64,000 bases of DNA from Mycolicibacterium sp. P1-5 (GCF_008329565.1 NZ_NPKT01000008.1:62001-126000), one strand, 5' to 3'; positions 44,687 to 53,486 are shown, numbered from the stretch's first letter. Notes: generated by a model from the sequence alone, not told the origin. Numbers and translations are program-made.

Positions 44687-45588
44687 GCGACCTACCCCGA
44701 CACGTCACGATCCGCGAGGTCGCGCTGCGCGACGGTCTGCAGATCGAAGACCCGATTCCGTTGTCCGCCAAGCTCGAACTGCTCGCGGCGATCGCCGCCA
44801 CCGGAGTCCGCGAGGTCGAGGCGACGGCCTTCGTCTCACCGTCGAAGGTGCCCGCACTGGCCGACGCGCCGGAATTCGCGGCCCACCTGGGCGACTATCC
44901 CGATATCGAGTTCTCTGCGCTGGTGGCAAGCCCGAACGGCGCCAAGCGTGCGATCGCGGCCGGTCTGCGGTCGGTCGAGTACGTGGTGTCTGCCGCCGAC
45001 GCCCACAGCCACGCCAACGTCGGGCGCAGCAGCGCAGAGGCCACCACGCAGATCGCCGACATCGTCGCGATCGCCCACGACTCCGGTGTGAGCGTCGAGG
45101 TCATCATCGCCACCGCGTGGGACTGCCCGTTCGACGGGCCCACCCCGGCGCAGCGTGTACTCGACATCGTCGACGCCGCATGCGGATTCGGTGCAGACCG
45201 ACTGGCCATCGCCGACACGATCGGCACCACGACGCCGGGACGCGTCACCGCACTGATGACTCAGGTCAAACCACGCATCGGCGACCGGCCACTGGGCGCG
45301 CACTTCCACAACACCCGCGGCGCCGGGTTGGCCAGCGCCTACGCGGCGGTCGCCGCCGGTGTGACACGGCTTGATTCGTCGGTCGGCGGCCTGGGCGGTT
45401 GCCCCTTCGCGCCCGGAGCCAGCGGCAATATCGCCACCGAGGACCTCGCTTATCTGTTGCGCGACAGCGGAATTGGCGTCGACGTCGACCTTCCGGCCGC
45501 GATCAGCGCGGCGGCCGTGGCGAAATCGGTAGTCGGTCACGATCTGCCCAGCGCGCTTTTGCGCGCCGGCGACCGGATCTTGAACTGA
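44683..45588 (+). CDS. Hydroxymethylglutaryl-CoA lyase-like aldolase
   Basis: 301 residues of the DRE-TIM metallolyase family, cleaving a 3-hydroxy-3-methylacyl-CoA to acetyl-CoA and an acid. REVALRDGLQIED (about 11-23) holds the metal-binding Asp and active-site Arg, GAHFHNTRG gives His ligands near 205-209, and the mobile catalytic Cys is in GLGGCPFAPGASGNIATED (about 246). Known roles are leucine degradation or related branched hydroxy-acyl-CoA cleavage. Coupled to the CoA-transferase, suggesting the pair makes and splits one CoA ester. Confidence 0.87.
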   Translation: MSDLPRHVTIREVALRDGLQIEDPIPLSAKLELLAAIAATGVREVEATAFVSPSKVPALADAPEFAAHLGDYPDIEFSALVASPNGAKRAIAAGLRSVEYVVSAADAHSHANVGRSSAEATTQIADIVAIAHDSGVSVEVIIATAWDCPFDGPTPAQRVLDIVDAACGFGADRLAIADTIGTTTPGRVTALMTQVKPRIGDRPLGAHFHNTRGAGLASAYAAVAAGVTRLDSSVGGLGGCPFAPGASGNIATEDLAYLLRDSGIGVDVDLPAAISAAAVAKSVVGHDLPSALLRAGDRILN

Positions 45589-45599
45589 ATTGACTTTGT

Positions 45600-45962
45600 A
45601 TGGAGTCGACGCGGGTGGATCGGTGGTTATGGGCGGTCCGGCTGACCAAGACGCGGCCGGATGCCGCCGCGGCCTGCCGAGGTGGGCACGTACGGGTCAA
45701 CGACCGGTTGGCCAAGCCCTCGACGGTGGTGTCACCCGGTGACGAAGTGCGCGCGCGGTTGGGTGACACGACCCGAATCGTCGAGGTCACGCGGGTGATC
45801 GCAAAGCGGGTAGGCGCAACCGACGCCGTCACCTGCTACCGGGACCGCACGCCGAAGCCGCCCTCAGTGCCGGTCGTGCCGGTGGCAGCCCGCGATCGTG
45901 GCGCGGGCCGACCGACCAAACGTGAGCGCCGAGCGTTGGACAAGTGGCGAGCCGCCCAGTGA
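45600..45962 (+). CDS. S4-domain RNA-binding protein (Hsp15/HslR-like)
   Basis: 120 residues. The S4 RNA-binding fold (about 4-65; RVDRWLWAVRLTKTRPDAAA and CRGGHVRVNDR) is followed by a basic tail (GRPTKRERRALDKWRAAQ). Hsp15 in E. coli binds 50S subunits that carry a stalled peptidyl-tRNA; whether this protein does so is inferred. It starts 11 bases after the aldolase and is convergent with the methyltransferase. Confidence 0.85.
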   Translation: MESTRVDRWLWAVRLTKTRPDAAAACRGGHVRVNDRLAKPSTVVSPGDEVRARLGDTTRIVEVTRVIAKRVGATDAVTCYRDRTPKPPSVPVVPVAARDRGAGRPTKRERRALDKWRAAQ

Positions 45963-45979
45963 TGAGCTGATCGCCGACC

Positions 45980-46903
45980 CTACTTTTTCAGCGTGAACTG
46001 ACAGACGTCGGTGTAGCGGTTGCGGAACAGGTCCGCGCACCCCGTCAGGTACTTCATGTAGCGGTCGTAGACCTCTTCCGACTGGATCGCGATCGCCTCA
46101 TCCCGGCGTGACTCGAGTGCGACCGCCCAGAGGTCCAGGGTCTTGGCATAGTGCTGTTCCAGAGATTGGATGCGCTCGGTGGTGAAGCCGACCTTCCCGG
46201 ACAGCTCACCAACGAGCTCACGTGTCGGCAGACGACCGCCGGGGAAGATCTCGACCGAGATGAATTTGAAGAACCGCAACAGGCTCATCGTGATGGGCAG
46301 CCCCCGCGCCTCCATCTCGGCCCGCGGGATTTGCATGATGGAGTGCAGCATCATCACACCGTCGTCGGGCAGCACGCCATAGGCGAAATCGAAGAACGCG
46401 TTGTAGCGGTCTGCCCCGAAGTGTTCGAAAGCGCCGATCGACACGATCCGATCCACTGGTTCGTTGAACTGCTCCCAGCCCTGCAGCAGGACGCGGCGGC
46501 TGCGCTTCGTGTCCATCGCGGCGAAGGCCTGGTCTGCATGAGCCTGCTGATTGCGGCTCAGGGTCAGCCCGATGACATTGACGTCATACTTCTCGATCGC
46601 TCGGCGCATGGTGGCGCCCCAACCGCAGCCGACGTCGAGCAGCGTCATCCCTGGCTCCAAGCCCAGCTTGCCCAGCGACAGATCGATCTTGGCGAGCTGT
46701 GCCTCCTGCAGCGTCATGTCATCGCGCTCGAAGTACGCACAGCTGTAGGTCTGGGTCGGGTCGAGGAAAAGCCGGAAGAAGTCGTCGGAAAGGTCGTAGT
46801 GCGACTGGACGTCTTCGAAGTGCGGCTTTAGGCCGGATGTGGCGCTCAATGCATGTGACAACGAAAAGCCTTTGACTCTTGGGCTGAAATTGCGTAGCTC
46901 CAA
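45980..46903 (-). CDS. Mycolic acid cyclopropane synthase-family methyltransferase
   Basis: SAM-dependent methyltransferase, 307 residues, modifying mycolic-acid chains (cyclopropane, methyl or hydroxy groups). [20 protein letters not shown] and [18 protein letters not shown] mark the family. The SAM motif is [15 protein letters not shown] (about 88-102), bicarbonate/active-site region in GAFEHFG, and the end is [17 protein letters not shown] at 46903 has a GGGAGG site; relatives begin close to the internal TTG before [10 protein letters not shown], so up to 19 residues may be extra. It cannot be assigned to a specific Cma, Mma or UmaA type. Confidence 0.9.
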   Translation of the reverse strand: MELRNFSPRVKGFSLSHALSATSGLKPHFEDVQSHYDLSDDFFRLFLDPTQTYSCAYFERDDMTLQEAQLAKIDLSLGKLGLEPGMTLLDVGCGWGATMRRAIEKYDVNVIGLTLSRNQQAHADQAFAAMDTKRSRRVLLQGWEQFNEPVDRIVSIGAFEHFGADRYNAFFDFAYGVLPDDGVMMLHSIMQIPRAEMEARGLPITMSLLRFFKFISVEIFPGGRLPTRELVGELSGKVGFTTERIQSLEQHYAKTLDLWAVALESRRDEAIAIQSEEVYDRYMKYLTGCADLFRNRYTDVCQFTLKK

Positions 46904-47036
46904 TTGCTCAAGAGCCTCCCTGACCTGTCACAAGCCTACGCAACCGTGTCAAGGAGCACTCACAGGAACAGCGTCGGGGCAGGTCAAGTCGGAAATTCCG
47001 CGCCGCGGCGGTCTTGCCAAGCACCATAACAAAAAG

Positions 47037-47054
47037 TAACGTCAGCTTTAGTTT
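47037..47054. promoter_or_regulatory. Motif shared with the dioxygenase-like operon
   Basis: TAACGTCAGCTTTAGTTT lies 26 bases upstream of the TetR ATG and matches 15 of 18 bases at 41042-41059. It is a candidate operator for the TetR at 47081, in the 177-base region shared with the divergent methyltransferase. Confidence 0.6.
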
Positions 47055-47080
47055 CTCACTAGCGAGCACGGGGGCCAGCC

Positions 47081-47740
47081 ATGGATCCGTCCAGCCGTTC
47101 GCGCAAAGCGGACGGGGCCGGCGACGGCCCGCGCGTACTGAGCTCCAAGGGCCGCCAGACCCGCCAGGCCATCGAAGACTCCGCCCGAAAATTATTCGCC
47201 GAGCGGGGCTTCCACGGCACCACCTTGGTCGACATCACCTCGGCGGCCGGCCGGTCCCCCGCGGTGTTCTACCGCTACTACGACGACAAAGAGGACCTGC
47301 TGGCCGCGCTGGCAGACTCATTCCTGCACGACGTCGTCCTTCCGTCCGGCCTGCGGCTGCACCTTCCCGAATCCGCGGACGACACTCGCTTTTTCGTCAC
47401 CGTCGTGACCGCCTACTGGGACATGTTCAAACAGAGTATCGGCGTCATGGTGGCCGTCGATCAGCTCGCCGCGACCCAGCCTCGCTTCGCCGGCCTGCAG
47501 AACCAGTTCCGTCAGTTCGGCATCGATATCGTCGCCGCGTCGGTGCTGCGCGCCCAGGAGCAGGGCTACGCGACCGGTCTGCAACCCGAGCACACCGCGC
47601 TCGCGATCGCGTTGCTATTCGAACAGTTCACCACGGTGTGCCTGCGCCCCGACAGTTCGGGACTGGGTCTGCGTCTCTCGGACAGCGACGCCATCACGAC
47701 GTTGTCCGCCATTTGGAAGAAAACACTCTACGGATATTGA
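47081..47740 (+). CDS. TetR-family regulator
   Basis: 219 residues: a disordered N-terminal 20, a TetR helix-turn-helix at about 26-72 (TTLVDITSAAGRSPAVFYRYY) and a ligand domain. It is followed 16 bases later by an acyl-CoA dehydrogenase and the kinase genes, forming one operon, and divergent from the methyltransferase. The shared motif suggests that it also controls the operon at 41099. An acyl-CoA thioester is a plausible effector (inference). Confidence 0.88.
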   Translation: MDPSSRSRKADGAGDGPRVLSSKGRQTRQAIEDSARKLFAERGFHGTTLVDITSAAGRSPAVFYRYYDDKEDLLAALADSFLHDVVLPSGLRLHLPESADDTRFFVTVVTAYWDMFKQSIGVMVAVDQLAATQPRFAGLQNQFRQFGIDIVAASVLRAQEQGYATGLQPEHTALAIALLFEQFTTVCLRPDSSGLGLRLSDSDAITTLSAIWKKTLYGY

Positions 47741-47756
47741 CTGATAGGAGATCAGC

Positions 47757-49001
47757 GTGGATTTCTCTCTGCCCGAACACCTTACGACCCTGCTGGCCGA
47801 GATGGACGGGTTCATCGAGGCCGAGATCAAACCACTCGAACGTGAGCACATTCAGTATTTCGACCAGCGCCGCGAGTTCGCCCGCACCGACGTCGAAAAC
47901 GGGGGTATCCCGCGCCGCGAGTGGGAGGATCTGCTCGACGAGATGCGCCGGCGTGCCGACAAGGCGGGCTGGCTGCGCTACGGGCTGCCCTCGAAGTTCG
48001 GCGGTCGCGACGGCTCCAATCTCGACATGGCGGTGATCCGAGAGCATCTGGCGCACAAAGGGCTTGGCCTGCACAACGATCTTCAGGATGAGTCCTCGAT
48101 AGTCGGAAACTTCCCCCAGGTGATCATGATGGACCGGTTCGGTACCGACGATCAGAAGAGCGAGTGGATCGAGGCGATGCTGACCGGCAAGCGCTCGATG
48201 GCCTTCGGGTTGACCGAACCGGACCACGGCTCGGATGCCACCTGGCTGGAGACTCGCGCCGTCCGCGACGGCGACGACTGGGTGATCAACGGAAACAAGC
48301 GCTGGAACACCGGGGTCCACCGAGCCACCCACGACCTGGTGTTCGCCCGCACCTCGGGCGAGGACGGTCAGGCGCGCGGGATCACCGCGTTCCTGGTTCC
48401 GTGCGACGCCGAGGGCTTCGAGGTGCCCTACTACTGGTGGACGTTCAACATGCCTACCGACCATGGCGAGGTCGTCCTGCGCGACGTGCGCATCCCCGCC
48501 GACGCCGTGCTCGGCGAAGTGGACCACGGCCTGGAGGTTGCGCAAACCTTCCTGCACGAGAACCGCATTCGGCAGGCGGCAAGCAGCCTGGGCGCCGGCC
48601 AGTACTGTATCGACCGCGCGGTGGACTACGCCGGCAAGCGGGTGACGTTCGGCAAGCCGTTGGCCGTCAACCAGGCGGTGCAGTGGCCGCTGGTCGAGCT
48701 GCAGACCGAGGCACAGATGGTGCGGCTGCTGGTGCGTTATGCGGCCACCGAACTCGACCGCAACCATCACCTCGAGGTGTCCGACAAGGTGTCGATGGCC
48801 AACTACCGCGCCAACCGGCTGGTGTGCGAGGCGGCCGACCGGGCCATGCAGGTCCACGGCGGCATCGGCTACAGCCGTCACGAACCGTTCGAGCACATCT
48901 ACCGGCACCACCGCCGTTACCGCATCACCGAGGGGGCCGAGGAAATCCAGATGCGCCGGGTGGCTCAACGGATGTTCAAGTTCGGCAAGCCGGCTCGCTG
49001 A
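47757..49001 (+). CDS. Acyl-CoA dehydrogenase, ACAD10/11- and LvaC-like context
   Basis: 414 residues. FAD and substrate motifs are in FGLTEPDHGSDATWLETRAV (about 150-169) and KRWNTGVHRATHDL, and the catalytic-base region is RYRITEGAEEIQMRRVAQ near the C-terminus. It is followed directly by an APH-fold kinase and a DUF6285 gene. In levulinate catabolism a dehydrogenase of this family (LvaC) acts with an APH-type kinase on 4-phospho-acyl-CoA, and in animals ACAD10/11 fuse the same two domains. A 4-hydroxyacyl-CoA substrate is therefore likelier than a plain fatty acid. Confidence 0.88.
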   Translation: MDFSLPEHLTTLLAEMDGFIEAEIKPLEREHIQYFDQRREFARTDVENGGIPRREWEDLLDEMRRRADKAGWLRYGLPSKFGGRDGSNLDMAVIREHLAHKGLGLHNDLQDESSIVGNFPQVIMMDRFGTDDQKSEWIEAMLTGKRSMAFGLTEPDHGSDATWLETRAVRDGDDWVINGNKRWNTGVHRATHDLVFARTSGEDGQARGITAFLVPCDAEGFEVPYYWWTFNMPTDHGEVVLRDVRIPADAVLGEVDHGLEVAQTFLHENRIRQAASSLGAGQYCIDRAVDYAGKRVTFGKPLAVNQAVQWPLVELQTEAQMVRLLVRYAATELDRNHHLEVSDKVSMANYRANRLVCEAADRAMQVHGGIGYSRHEPFEHIYRHHRRYRITEGAEEIQMRRVAQRMFKFGKPAR

Positions 49002-49002
49002 C

Positions 49003-49974
49003 GTGGCCTCCGAAACACTGTCTGCTGATCTGACCGGTGTCCTGCGCCCGTTGCTCGGTCCCGACACCGAAGTCGACAACCTGCGCGCGCTGACCGGCGG
49101 GGCCAGCCGCACCACGTGGGCATTCGACGCGGTGACCGGATCTGGGCGGCGCGCCTTGATCCTGCGCACCGGGCCGCCCGACGATGTACACGCCGGAATG
49201 GAACTGGAAGCCGCCGTCCAGGCCGCAGCGGCCGCGGCCGGGGCGCCGGTGCCTGACATCCTGGTCGCCTCCGATTCGCTTGAGACGCTGGGTAATCCGT
49301 TTCTCATCTGCGGTGAGATCGCCGGGGAGACGATTGTGCGGCGGATTCAACGACAACTCGACGATGACGGCCGGGCGAACCTGCTGCGGCAGTGCGCGCG
49401 GGCGCTGGCGGCGATTCATCGCGGCACGATCGATGCGCCGGGCCTGGCCGAACAGGACCAGATGGACCAGTGGCACCAGCGCCTTGATGAAATGGGCGAC
49501 ACCACAGCGACATTCGAGTGGTCCTTCCGGTGGCTGGCCGCGCACCGGCCGCCGCCATCTCCCCTACGGTTGGTGCACGGCGATTTCCGGATGGGCAACC
49601 TGATTGTCGAGGGCTCCGACCTGGCGGCCGTACTGGACTGGGAACTCGTCCACGTCGGCGAGATCTACGAAGACCTCGCCTGGTTCTGCATTCGCGCCTG
49701 GCGTTTCGGTGCCCCGCCCAGCATGGCCGCCGGTGGGCTGGGCAGCATCGACGATTTCGTCGTGGCCTACCAGGACGCCGGTGGCGCGATGGTCGACCGG
49801 GCGACCCTGCGGTGGTGGCTGGTGCTGGCCACGCTCCGCTGGGGGGTGATCTGCCGTTTCCAGGCCGAACGGCATCTGAGCGGCCAGACCCGGTCGGTCG
49901 AACTCGCCGCGATCGGGAGGCGGGTCTGCGAAACCGAATGGGATGTGCTCGACCTGCTGGAGGGTGCGTCATGA
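49003..49974 (+). CDS. APH-fold kinase (4-hydroxyacyl-CoA kinase candidate)
   Basis: 323 residues of the aminoglycoside phosphotransferase/choline kinase fold. Nucleotide-loop LTGGASRTTWAF is near 29-40, catalytic LVHGDFRMGNLIVEG (about 188-202, Asp and Asn) and metal Asp in AVLDWELVHVGEI. Despite the fold, context argues against antibiotic resistance: the gene sits between an acyl-CoA dehydrogenase and a DUF6285 gene, the arrangement of lvaA. GTG start two bases after the dehydrogenase stop; its own stop overlaps the DUF6285 ATG. Confidence 0.85.
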   Translation: MASETLSADLTGVLRPLLGPDTEVDNLRALTGGASRTTWAFDAVTGSGRRALILRTGPPDDVHAGMELEAAVQAAAAAAGAPVPDILVASDSLETLGNPFLICGEIAGETIVRRIQRQLDDDGRANLLRQCARALAAIHRGTIDAPGLAEQDQMDQWHQRLDEMGDTTATFEWSFRWLAAHRPPPSPLRLVHGDFRMGNLIVEGSDLAAVLDWELVHVGEIYEDLAWFCIRAWRFGAPPSMAAGGLGSIDDFVVAYQDAGGAMVDRATLRWWLVLATLRWGVICRFQAERHLSGQTRSVELAAIGRRVCETEWDVLDLLEGAS

Positions 49975-50324
49975 CCGGACTCAACGGGCGTCCCACCGCC
50001 GCCGAACTCGTCGCCGCCGTCGCCGAATTCCTGGAGGGTGACGTCCGGGCCAACACCACCGGGTCGGTCAACTTCCACGCGCTCGTCGCCGCCAACGTCT
50101 TGCGCACCGTCGAGCGCGAGCTGCTCGACGAGACCGCGGCCGAACCTCTGGCCGCACTCGAACGGCTCGGCTATCCCGACGAAAGCGCCCTGGCCGCCGC
50201 CATCCGCGCCGGTGAGCTCGATGACCGCGGTGACGAGTTGGTGGGTTGCCTGCGCGCGTTGGTCCGCCACCGGCTGGCCATTTCCCATCCTGGATATGAC
50301 TCGCCCGACGGAGGTACACGGTAA
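49971..50324 (+). CDS. DUF6285 protein, LvaB-like partner of the kinase
   Basis: 117 residues, mainly helical (TAAELVAAVAEFLEGDVRAN, FHALVAANVLRTVERELL). I match it to DUF6285, small proteins encoded beside APH-fold kinases. In Pseudomonas levulinate catabolism the small LvaB protein is needed for full activity of the kinase LvaA, and this gene has the same size and position. Overlaps the kinase gene and the next gene by a few bases, so production is coupled. The functional link is inference from context. Confidence 0.75.
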   Translation: MTGLNGRPTAAELVAAVAEFLEGDVRANTTGSVNFHALVAANVLRTVERELLDETAAEPLAALERLGYPDESALAAAIRAGELDDRGDELVGCLRALVRHRLAISHPGYDSPDGGTR

Positions 50325-50713
50325 TGACCACCGAGACGCAGGTTCGGCAGGCCGCCGACCGGCTTTTCGCCGCGATCACCGAAGGTGACGTCGAAGCGGT
50401 AGCGGACCTCTGGTCCGACGATGTCACCGTGTGGCACCAAGGCGATGAGCGCGACAGCGACAAGGCGCGGGCCCTGAAGGTGATCCGGTGGTACGTCGGC
50501 GCCACCACACACCGGCACTACGAAGTGCTCGACCGACAGGTGTTCGACGGCGGCTTCGTGCAGCAGCACGTTCTGCACTGCACCAGCGCCCGCGGTGAAG
50601 AAGTGGCCCTGCGGGTATGCCTGGTGGTGAAAATCGGAGGCGACGGCCTCATCCGGCGGATCGACGAATACCTAGACCCCGCCGACCTGGCGCCGCTGCT
50701 GTCTCAAAGGTGA
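50324..50713 (+). CDS. NTF2-like/SnoaL-like protein
   Basis: 129 residues with an NTF2-type cone fold: QVRQAADRLFAAITEGDVEAVADLWSDD at the start, then strands in HYEVLDRQVFDGGFVQQHVL and the terminal GLIRRIDEYLDPADLAPL. Such proteins act as isomerases, cyclases, hydratases or ligand carriers; the active residues here do not settle which. The ATG overlaps the DUF6285 stop, placing it in the dehydrogenase-kinase operon. Confidence 0.8.
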   Translation: MTTETQVRQAADRLFAAITEGDVEAVADLWSDDVTVWHQGDERDSDKARALKVIRWYVGATTHRHYEVLDRQVFDGGFVQQHVLHCTSARGEEVALRVCLVVKIGGDGLIRRIDEYLDPADLAPLLSQR

Positions 50714-50727
50714 AGAAGGGAGACCGG

Positions 50728-51258
50728 ATGTCCGCGTTGCAAGCGTTGCTCAACGACCCCGGCGCCGTCGGGACGTGGCAGCTGGTCCCCGAGCGGTCCA
50801 CGCTGCGTTTCAAAAACAAGACGTTCTGGGGGCTGGCCACCGTCACGGGCACATTCGGTGGTGTGAGCAGCACCGGGCAGGTCGGTGCGAACGGCGTAGT
50901 GTCGGGCCGGCTCGACATCCACGCGTCGTCGGTGAAGACCGGCATCGGGAAACGCGACGAGCACCTGCGCTCAGCCGACTTCTTCGACGTCGAGAAGCAT
51001 CCCGAGATCAGCGTCGAGGTCGCTGCACTGAAGCCGACCGGCACCGACACCGCCGATCTCACCGCTACCCTCACCATTCGCGGCGTCACCCAGCCGCTGC
51101 CACTGGCGGCAACGATCACCCCGCTCGGCGACGGCGCAGTACAGCTGACCACCGAGGCGGCAGTCGATCGCACGAAATGGGGTGTCAGCGGCAACATGAT
51201 CGGCATGATGCCGGCGACTACTACGCTGCTGGCCGACGTGGTGTTCGCCAAGGCGTGA
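50728..51258 (+). CDS. YceI-family lipid-binding protein
   Basis: 176 residues forming a lipocalin-like barrel that in relatives binds polyprenoid or other long-chain lipids. Typical elements are GTWQLVPERSTLRFKNK near the start, the KRDEHLRSADFFDVEKHPEI signature (about 75-94) and GVSGNMIGMMPATT. No signal peptide, so it is probably cytoplasmic. It follows the NTF2-like gene after 14 bases and ends at a hairpin. Confidence 0.87.
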   Translation: MSALQALLNDPGAVGTWQLVPERSTLRFKNKTFWGLATVTGTFGGVSSTGQVGANGVVSGRLDIHASSVKTGIGKRDEHLRSADFFDVEKHPEISVEVAALKPTGTDTADLTATLTIRGVTQPLPLAATITPLGDGAVQLTTEAAVDRTKWGVSGNMIGMMPATTTLLADVVFAKA

Positions 51259-51259
51259 T

Positions 51260-51283
51260 CTCGGCGCGCTTTCGTGCGCCGAG
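51260..51283. terminator. GC-rich hairpin after the YceI gene
   Basis: CTCGGCGC (51260-51267) pairs perfectly with GCGCCGAG (51276-51283) around an 8-base loop, one base after the stop. There is no T-run, so this would be a mycobacterial-type terminator or only an mRNA end-stabilising stem. Confidence 0.5.
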
Positions 51284-51331
51284 CGCACGTTTCCGCGCCG
51301 AAATCGCAGACGCGGCAGTAGCATCGGCTCC

Positions 51332-51736
51332 GTGTCTCGCCCGGGTATGCAGCCCCTTCACCTGCTGGTCTACAGCAGCAATGCCCGCACCCGCGAGCAG
51401 GTACGCCTGGCCCTCGGCAATCGCGTGCACCCCGAACTACCGGATCTCACCTACACCGAAGTAGCCACCGGCTCGATGGTGATCCAGTTGATGGACGCCG
51501 GCGGGTTCGATCTGGTGATCCTCGACGGCGAGGCCTCCCCGGTCGGCGGCATGGGCATTGCCAAACAACTCAAGGACGAGATCGACGAGTGTCCGCCGGT
51601 GCTGGTGCTCACGGGCCGTGCCGACGATGCATGGCTGGCCAACTGGTCGCGTGCGGAGGCTGCCGTACCGCATCCGATCGACCCGGTGCGGCTGGGCGAA
51701 GCGGTTGTAGGTTTGCTGCGCACATCAGCGCGCTGA
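51332..51736 (+). CDS. Stand-alone response-regulator receiver protein
   Basis: 134 residues of CheY-like receiver fold with no output domain and no partner kinase nearby. The phospho-acceptor Asp is in FDLVILDGEASPVGG (about 62), the switch Thr in VLVLTGRADD, but the usual conserved Lys near strand 5 is replaced in AVPHPIDPVRL. GTG start at 51332. The same gene lies just upstream of nuoA in M. tuberculosis (conserved position), so it may have a role linked to respiration or nuo expression. Confidence 0.85.
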   Translation: MSRPGMQPLHLLVYSSNARTREQVRLALGNRVHPELPDLTYTEVATGSMVIQLMDAGGFDLVILDGEASPVGGMGIAKQLKDEIDECPPVLVLTGRADDAWLANWSRAEAAVPHPIDPVRLGEAVVGLLRTSAR

Positions 51737-51847
51737 CCGAGACGCCAATTACGCTGTCGCCCTTGCCATCCCGGATCGGGAGTGGCGGCGCTCAGCTATT
51801 GAAGACATCCTAACGAAAACGCGGCAACCCACGTCTCAAGATCGGTA

Positions 51848-51896
51848 GGCTGTGTCTCAGCTCACATCTCCAGCCCAAGCGAGGAGTGACACAGCC
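51848..51896 (+). promoter_or_regulatory. nuoA leader with inverted repeat around the ribosome site
   Basis: GGCTGTGTC (51848-51856) is the exact reverse complement of GACACAGCC (51888-51896). The ribosome-binding site GAGGAG (51881-51886) lies in the 31-base loop, right beside the second arm, and the nuoA ATG is three bases after it. If transcribed, the stem could limit access of ribosomes to the whole operon; a protein-binding palindrome is the alternative. No other gene is seen in 51737-51898. Confidence 0.5.
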
Positions 51897-51898
51897 AT

Positions 51899-52258
51899 AT
51901 GAATTTGTATCTGCCCATCCTGGTGTTGGGTGTCATCGCGGCTGCGTTCGCAGTGGTCTCGGTGGTGATCGCGCTGGTGATCGGGCCTCGGCGGTTCAAC
52001 CGGGCCAAGCTGGAAGCCTACGAATGCGGCATCGAACCGGTCGCCGGAGAGCCGGCCGGTCAGCGGTTCCCGATCAAGTACTACCTGACGGCGATGTTGT
52101 TCATCGTGTTCGACATCGAGATCGTGTTCCTCTATCCGTGGGCGGTCTCGTTCGATTCGTTGGGGACTTTCGCGCTGGTGGAGATGCTGATCTTCATGGC
52201 CACCGTGTTCGTCGCGTACGGGTACGTGTGGCGCCGGGGCGGCCTGGAATGGGATTAG
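51899..52258 (+). CDS. nuoA: NADH-quinone oxidoreductase subunit A
   Basis: 119 residues with three membrane helices (about 4-27, 61-83, 88-110), part of the quinone-site region of complex I. The loop with [22 protein letters not shown] holds the conserved Cys of the switch loop. First gene of the nuo operon; overlaps nuoB by ten bases. Confidence 0.96.
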   Translation: MNLYLPILVLGVIAAAFAVVSVVIALVIGPRRFNRAKLEAYECGIEPVAGEPAGQRFPIKYYLTAMLFIVFDIEIVFLYPWAVSFDSLGTFALVEMLIFMATVFVAYGYVWRRGGLEWD

Positions 52259-52803
52259 AGGAGCAGCTGCCGGGCGGCATTCTGCTGTCGACGGTGGAGA
52301 AGGTTGCCGGGTTCGTGCGCAAGGGGTCGCTGTGGCCGGCGACCTTTGGGCTGGCCTGTTGTGCCATCGAGATGATGGCTACGGCGTCGCCCCGTTTCGA
52401 CATCGCCCGGTTTGGGATGGAGCGGTTTTCGGCAACACCGCGCCAAGCCGATCTGATGATCGTGGCCGGTCGGGTCAGTCAGAAGATGGCTCCGGTCTTG
52501 CGCCAGGTGTATGACCAGATGGCCGAACCGAAGTGGGTGCTGGCCATGGGGGTGTGCGCGTCCAGCGGCGGCATGTTCAACAACTACGCGGTGGTTCAGG
52601 GCGTCGATCACGTGGTGCCGGTGGACATCTATCTGCCGGGGTGTCCGCCGCGCCCGGAAATGTTGCTGAATGCGATTCTGGCCCTGCACGCCAAGATCGC
52701 TGAGATGCCGTTAGGGGTACACCGCGCCGAAGCCGTCGCCGCAGCCGAGAAGGCCGCACTGGCCGCGCCAACCACCCTCGAACTCAAGGGGCTGCTGCGG
52801 TGA
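52249..52803 (+). CDS. nuoB: NADH-quinone oxidoreductase subunit B
   Basis: 184 residues; holds the terminal [4Fe-4S] cluster N2 that reduces quinone. The adjacent Cys pair is in [11 protein letters not shown] (about 37-38), with further ligands in [10 protein letters not shown] and [13 protein letters not shown] at 52249 ([10 protein letters not shown]), inside the end of nuoA. Faces the quinone pocket with NuoD and NuoA. Confidence 0.97.
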   Translation: MGLEEQLPGGILLSTVEKVAGFVRKGSLWPATFGLACCAIEMMATASPRFDIARFGMERFSATPRQADLMIVAGRVSQKMAPVLRQVYDQMAEPKWVLAMGVCASSGGMFNNYAVVQGVDHVVPVDIYLPGCPPRPEMLLNAILALHAKIAEMPLGVHRAEAVAAAEKAALAAPTTLELKGLLR

Positions 52804-53486
52804 GCGACCAGGAGCGCAGCGACCCGGGAACCGGTGAGGTCATCGGTGTGCGCCATGGGATGTTCGGCATCGACGGCAGTGGCGACACCTCCGGCTACGG
52901 GCGCCTGGTCCGCGAAGTTGCCCTGCCCGGCAGCACACCACGGCCGTACGGTGGCTATTTCGACGAGGTCGTCGACCGATTGGCCGAGGTGCTGGGCGAT
53001 GATGGATTCGCCGCGGCCGTCGAACGCGTCGTTGTCTTCCGTAACCAGTTGACCCTCGAGGTCCGTCGCGAACAGCTGGTCACCGTCGCCAGGGCGTTGC
53101 GCGATGACGAGCGGTTGCGCTTCGAATTCTGTTGCGGTGTCTCCGGTGTGCACTATCCACAGGACGCAGGCCGGGAGTTGCACGCGTACTACCCGCTGCT
53201 GTCGATCACCCACAACCGGCGGGTGCAGGTCGAGGTGGCGTGCCCGGACGCCGATCCGCATGTGCCGTCGCTGTTTTCGGTGTACCCGACGGTGGACTGG
53301 CATGAGCGCGAGACCTACGACTTCTTCGGCATCATCTTCGACGGTCACCCCGGGCTGACCCGCATCGAGATGCCCGACGACTGGGTGGGCCACCCGCAGC
53401 GCAAGGACTACCCGCTGGGCGGCGTGCCGGTCGAATACCACGGCGCCCAGATTCCCCCGCCCGACGAGCGCAGGTCGTATCACTGA
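52800..53486 (+). CDS. nuoC: NADH-quinone oxidoreductase subunit C
   Basis: 228 residues of the 30-kDa peripheral-arm subunit. [18 protein letters not shown] and the C-terminal [21 protein letters not shown] are the family signature. GTG start overlaps the nuoB stop. NuoC is separate from NuoD here, unlike the fused form of E. coli. Confidence 0.96.
   Translation: MSDQERSDPGTGEVIGVRHGMFGIDGSGDTSGYGRLVREVALPGSTPRPYGGYFDEVVDRLAEVLGDDGFAAAVERVVVFRNQLTLEVRREQLVTVARALRDDERLRFEFCCGVSGVHYPQDAGRELHAYYPLLSITHNRRVQVEVACPDADPHVPSLFSVYPTVDWHERETYDFFGIIFDGHPGLTRIEMPDDWVGHPQRKDYPLGGVPVEYHGAQIPPPDERRSYH

Noticed and set aside
49003..49974. Aminoglycoside resistance gene
   Set aside because: The fold is APH-like but context (acyl-CoA dehydrogenase and DUF6285, coupled) points to metabolic CoA-ester phosphorylation.
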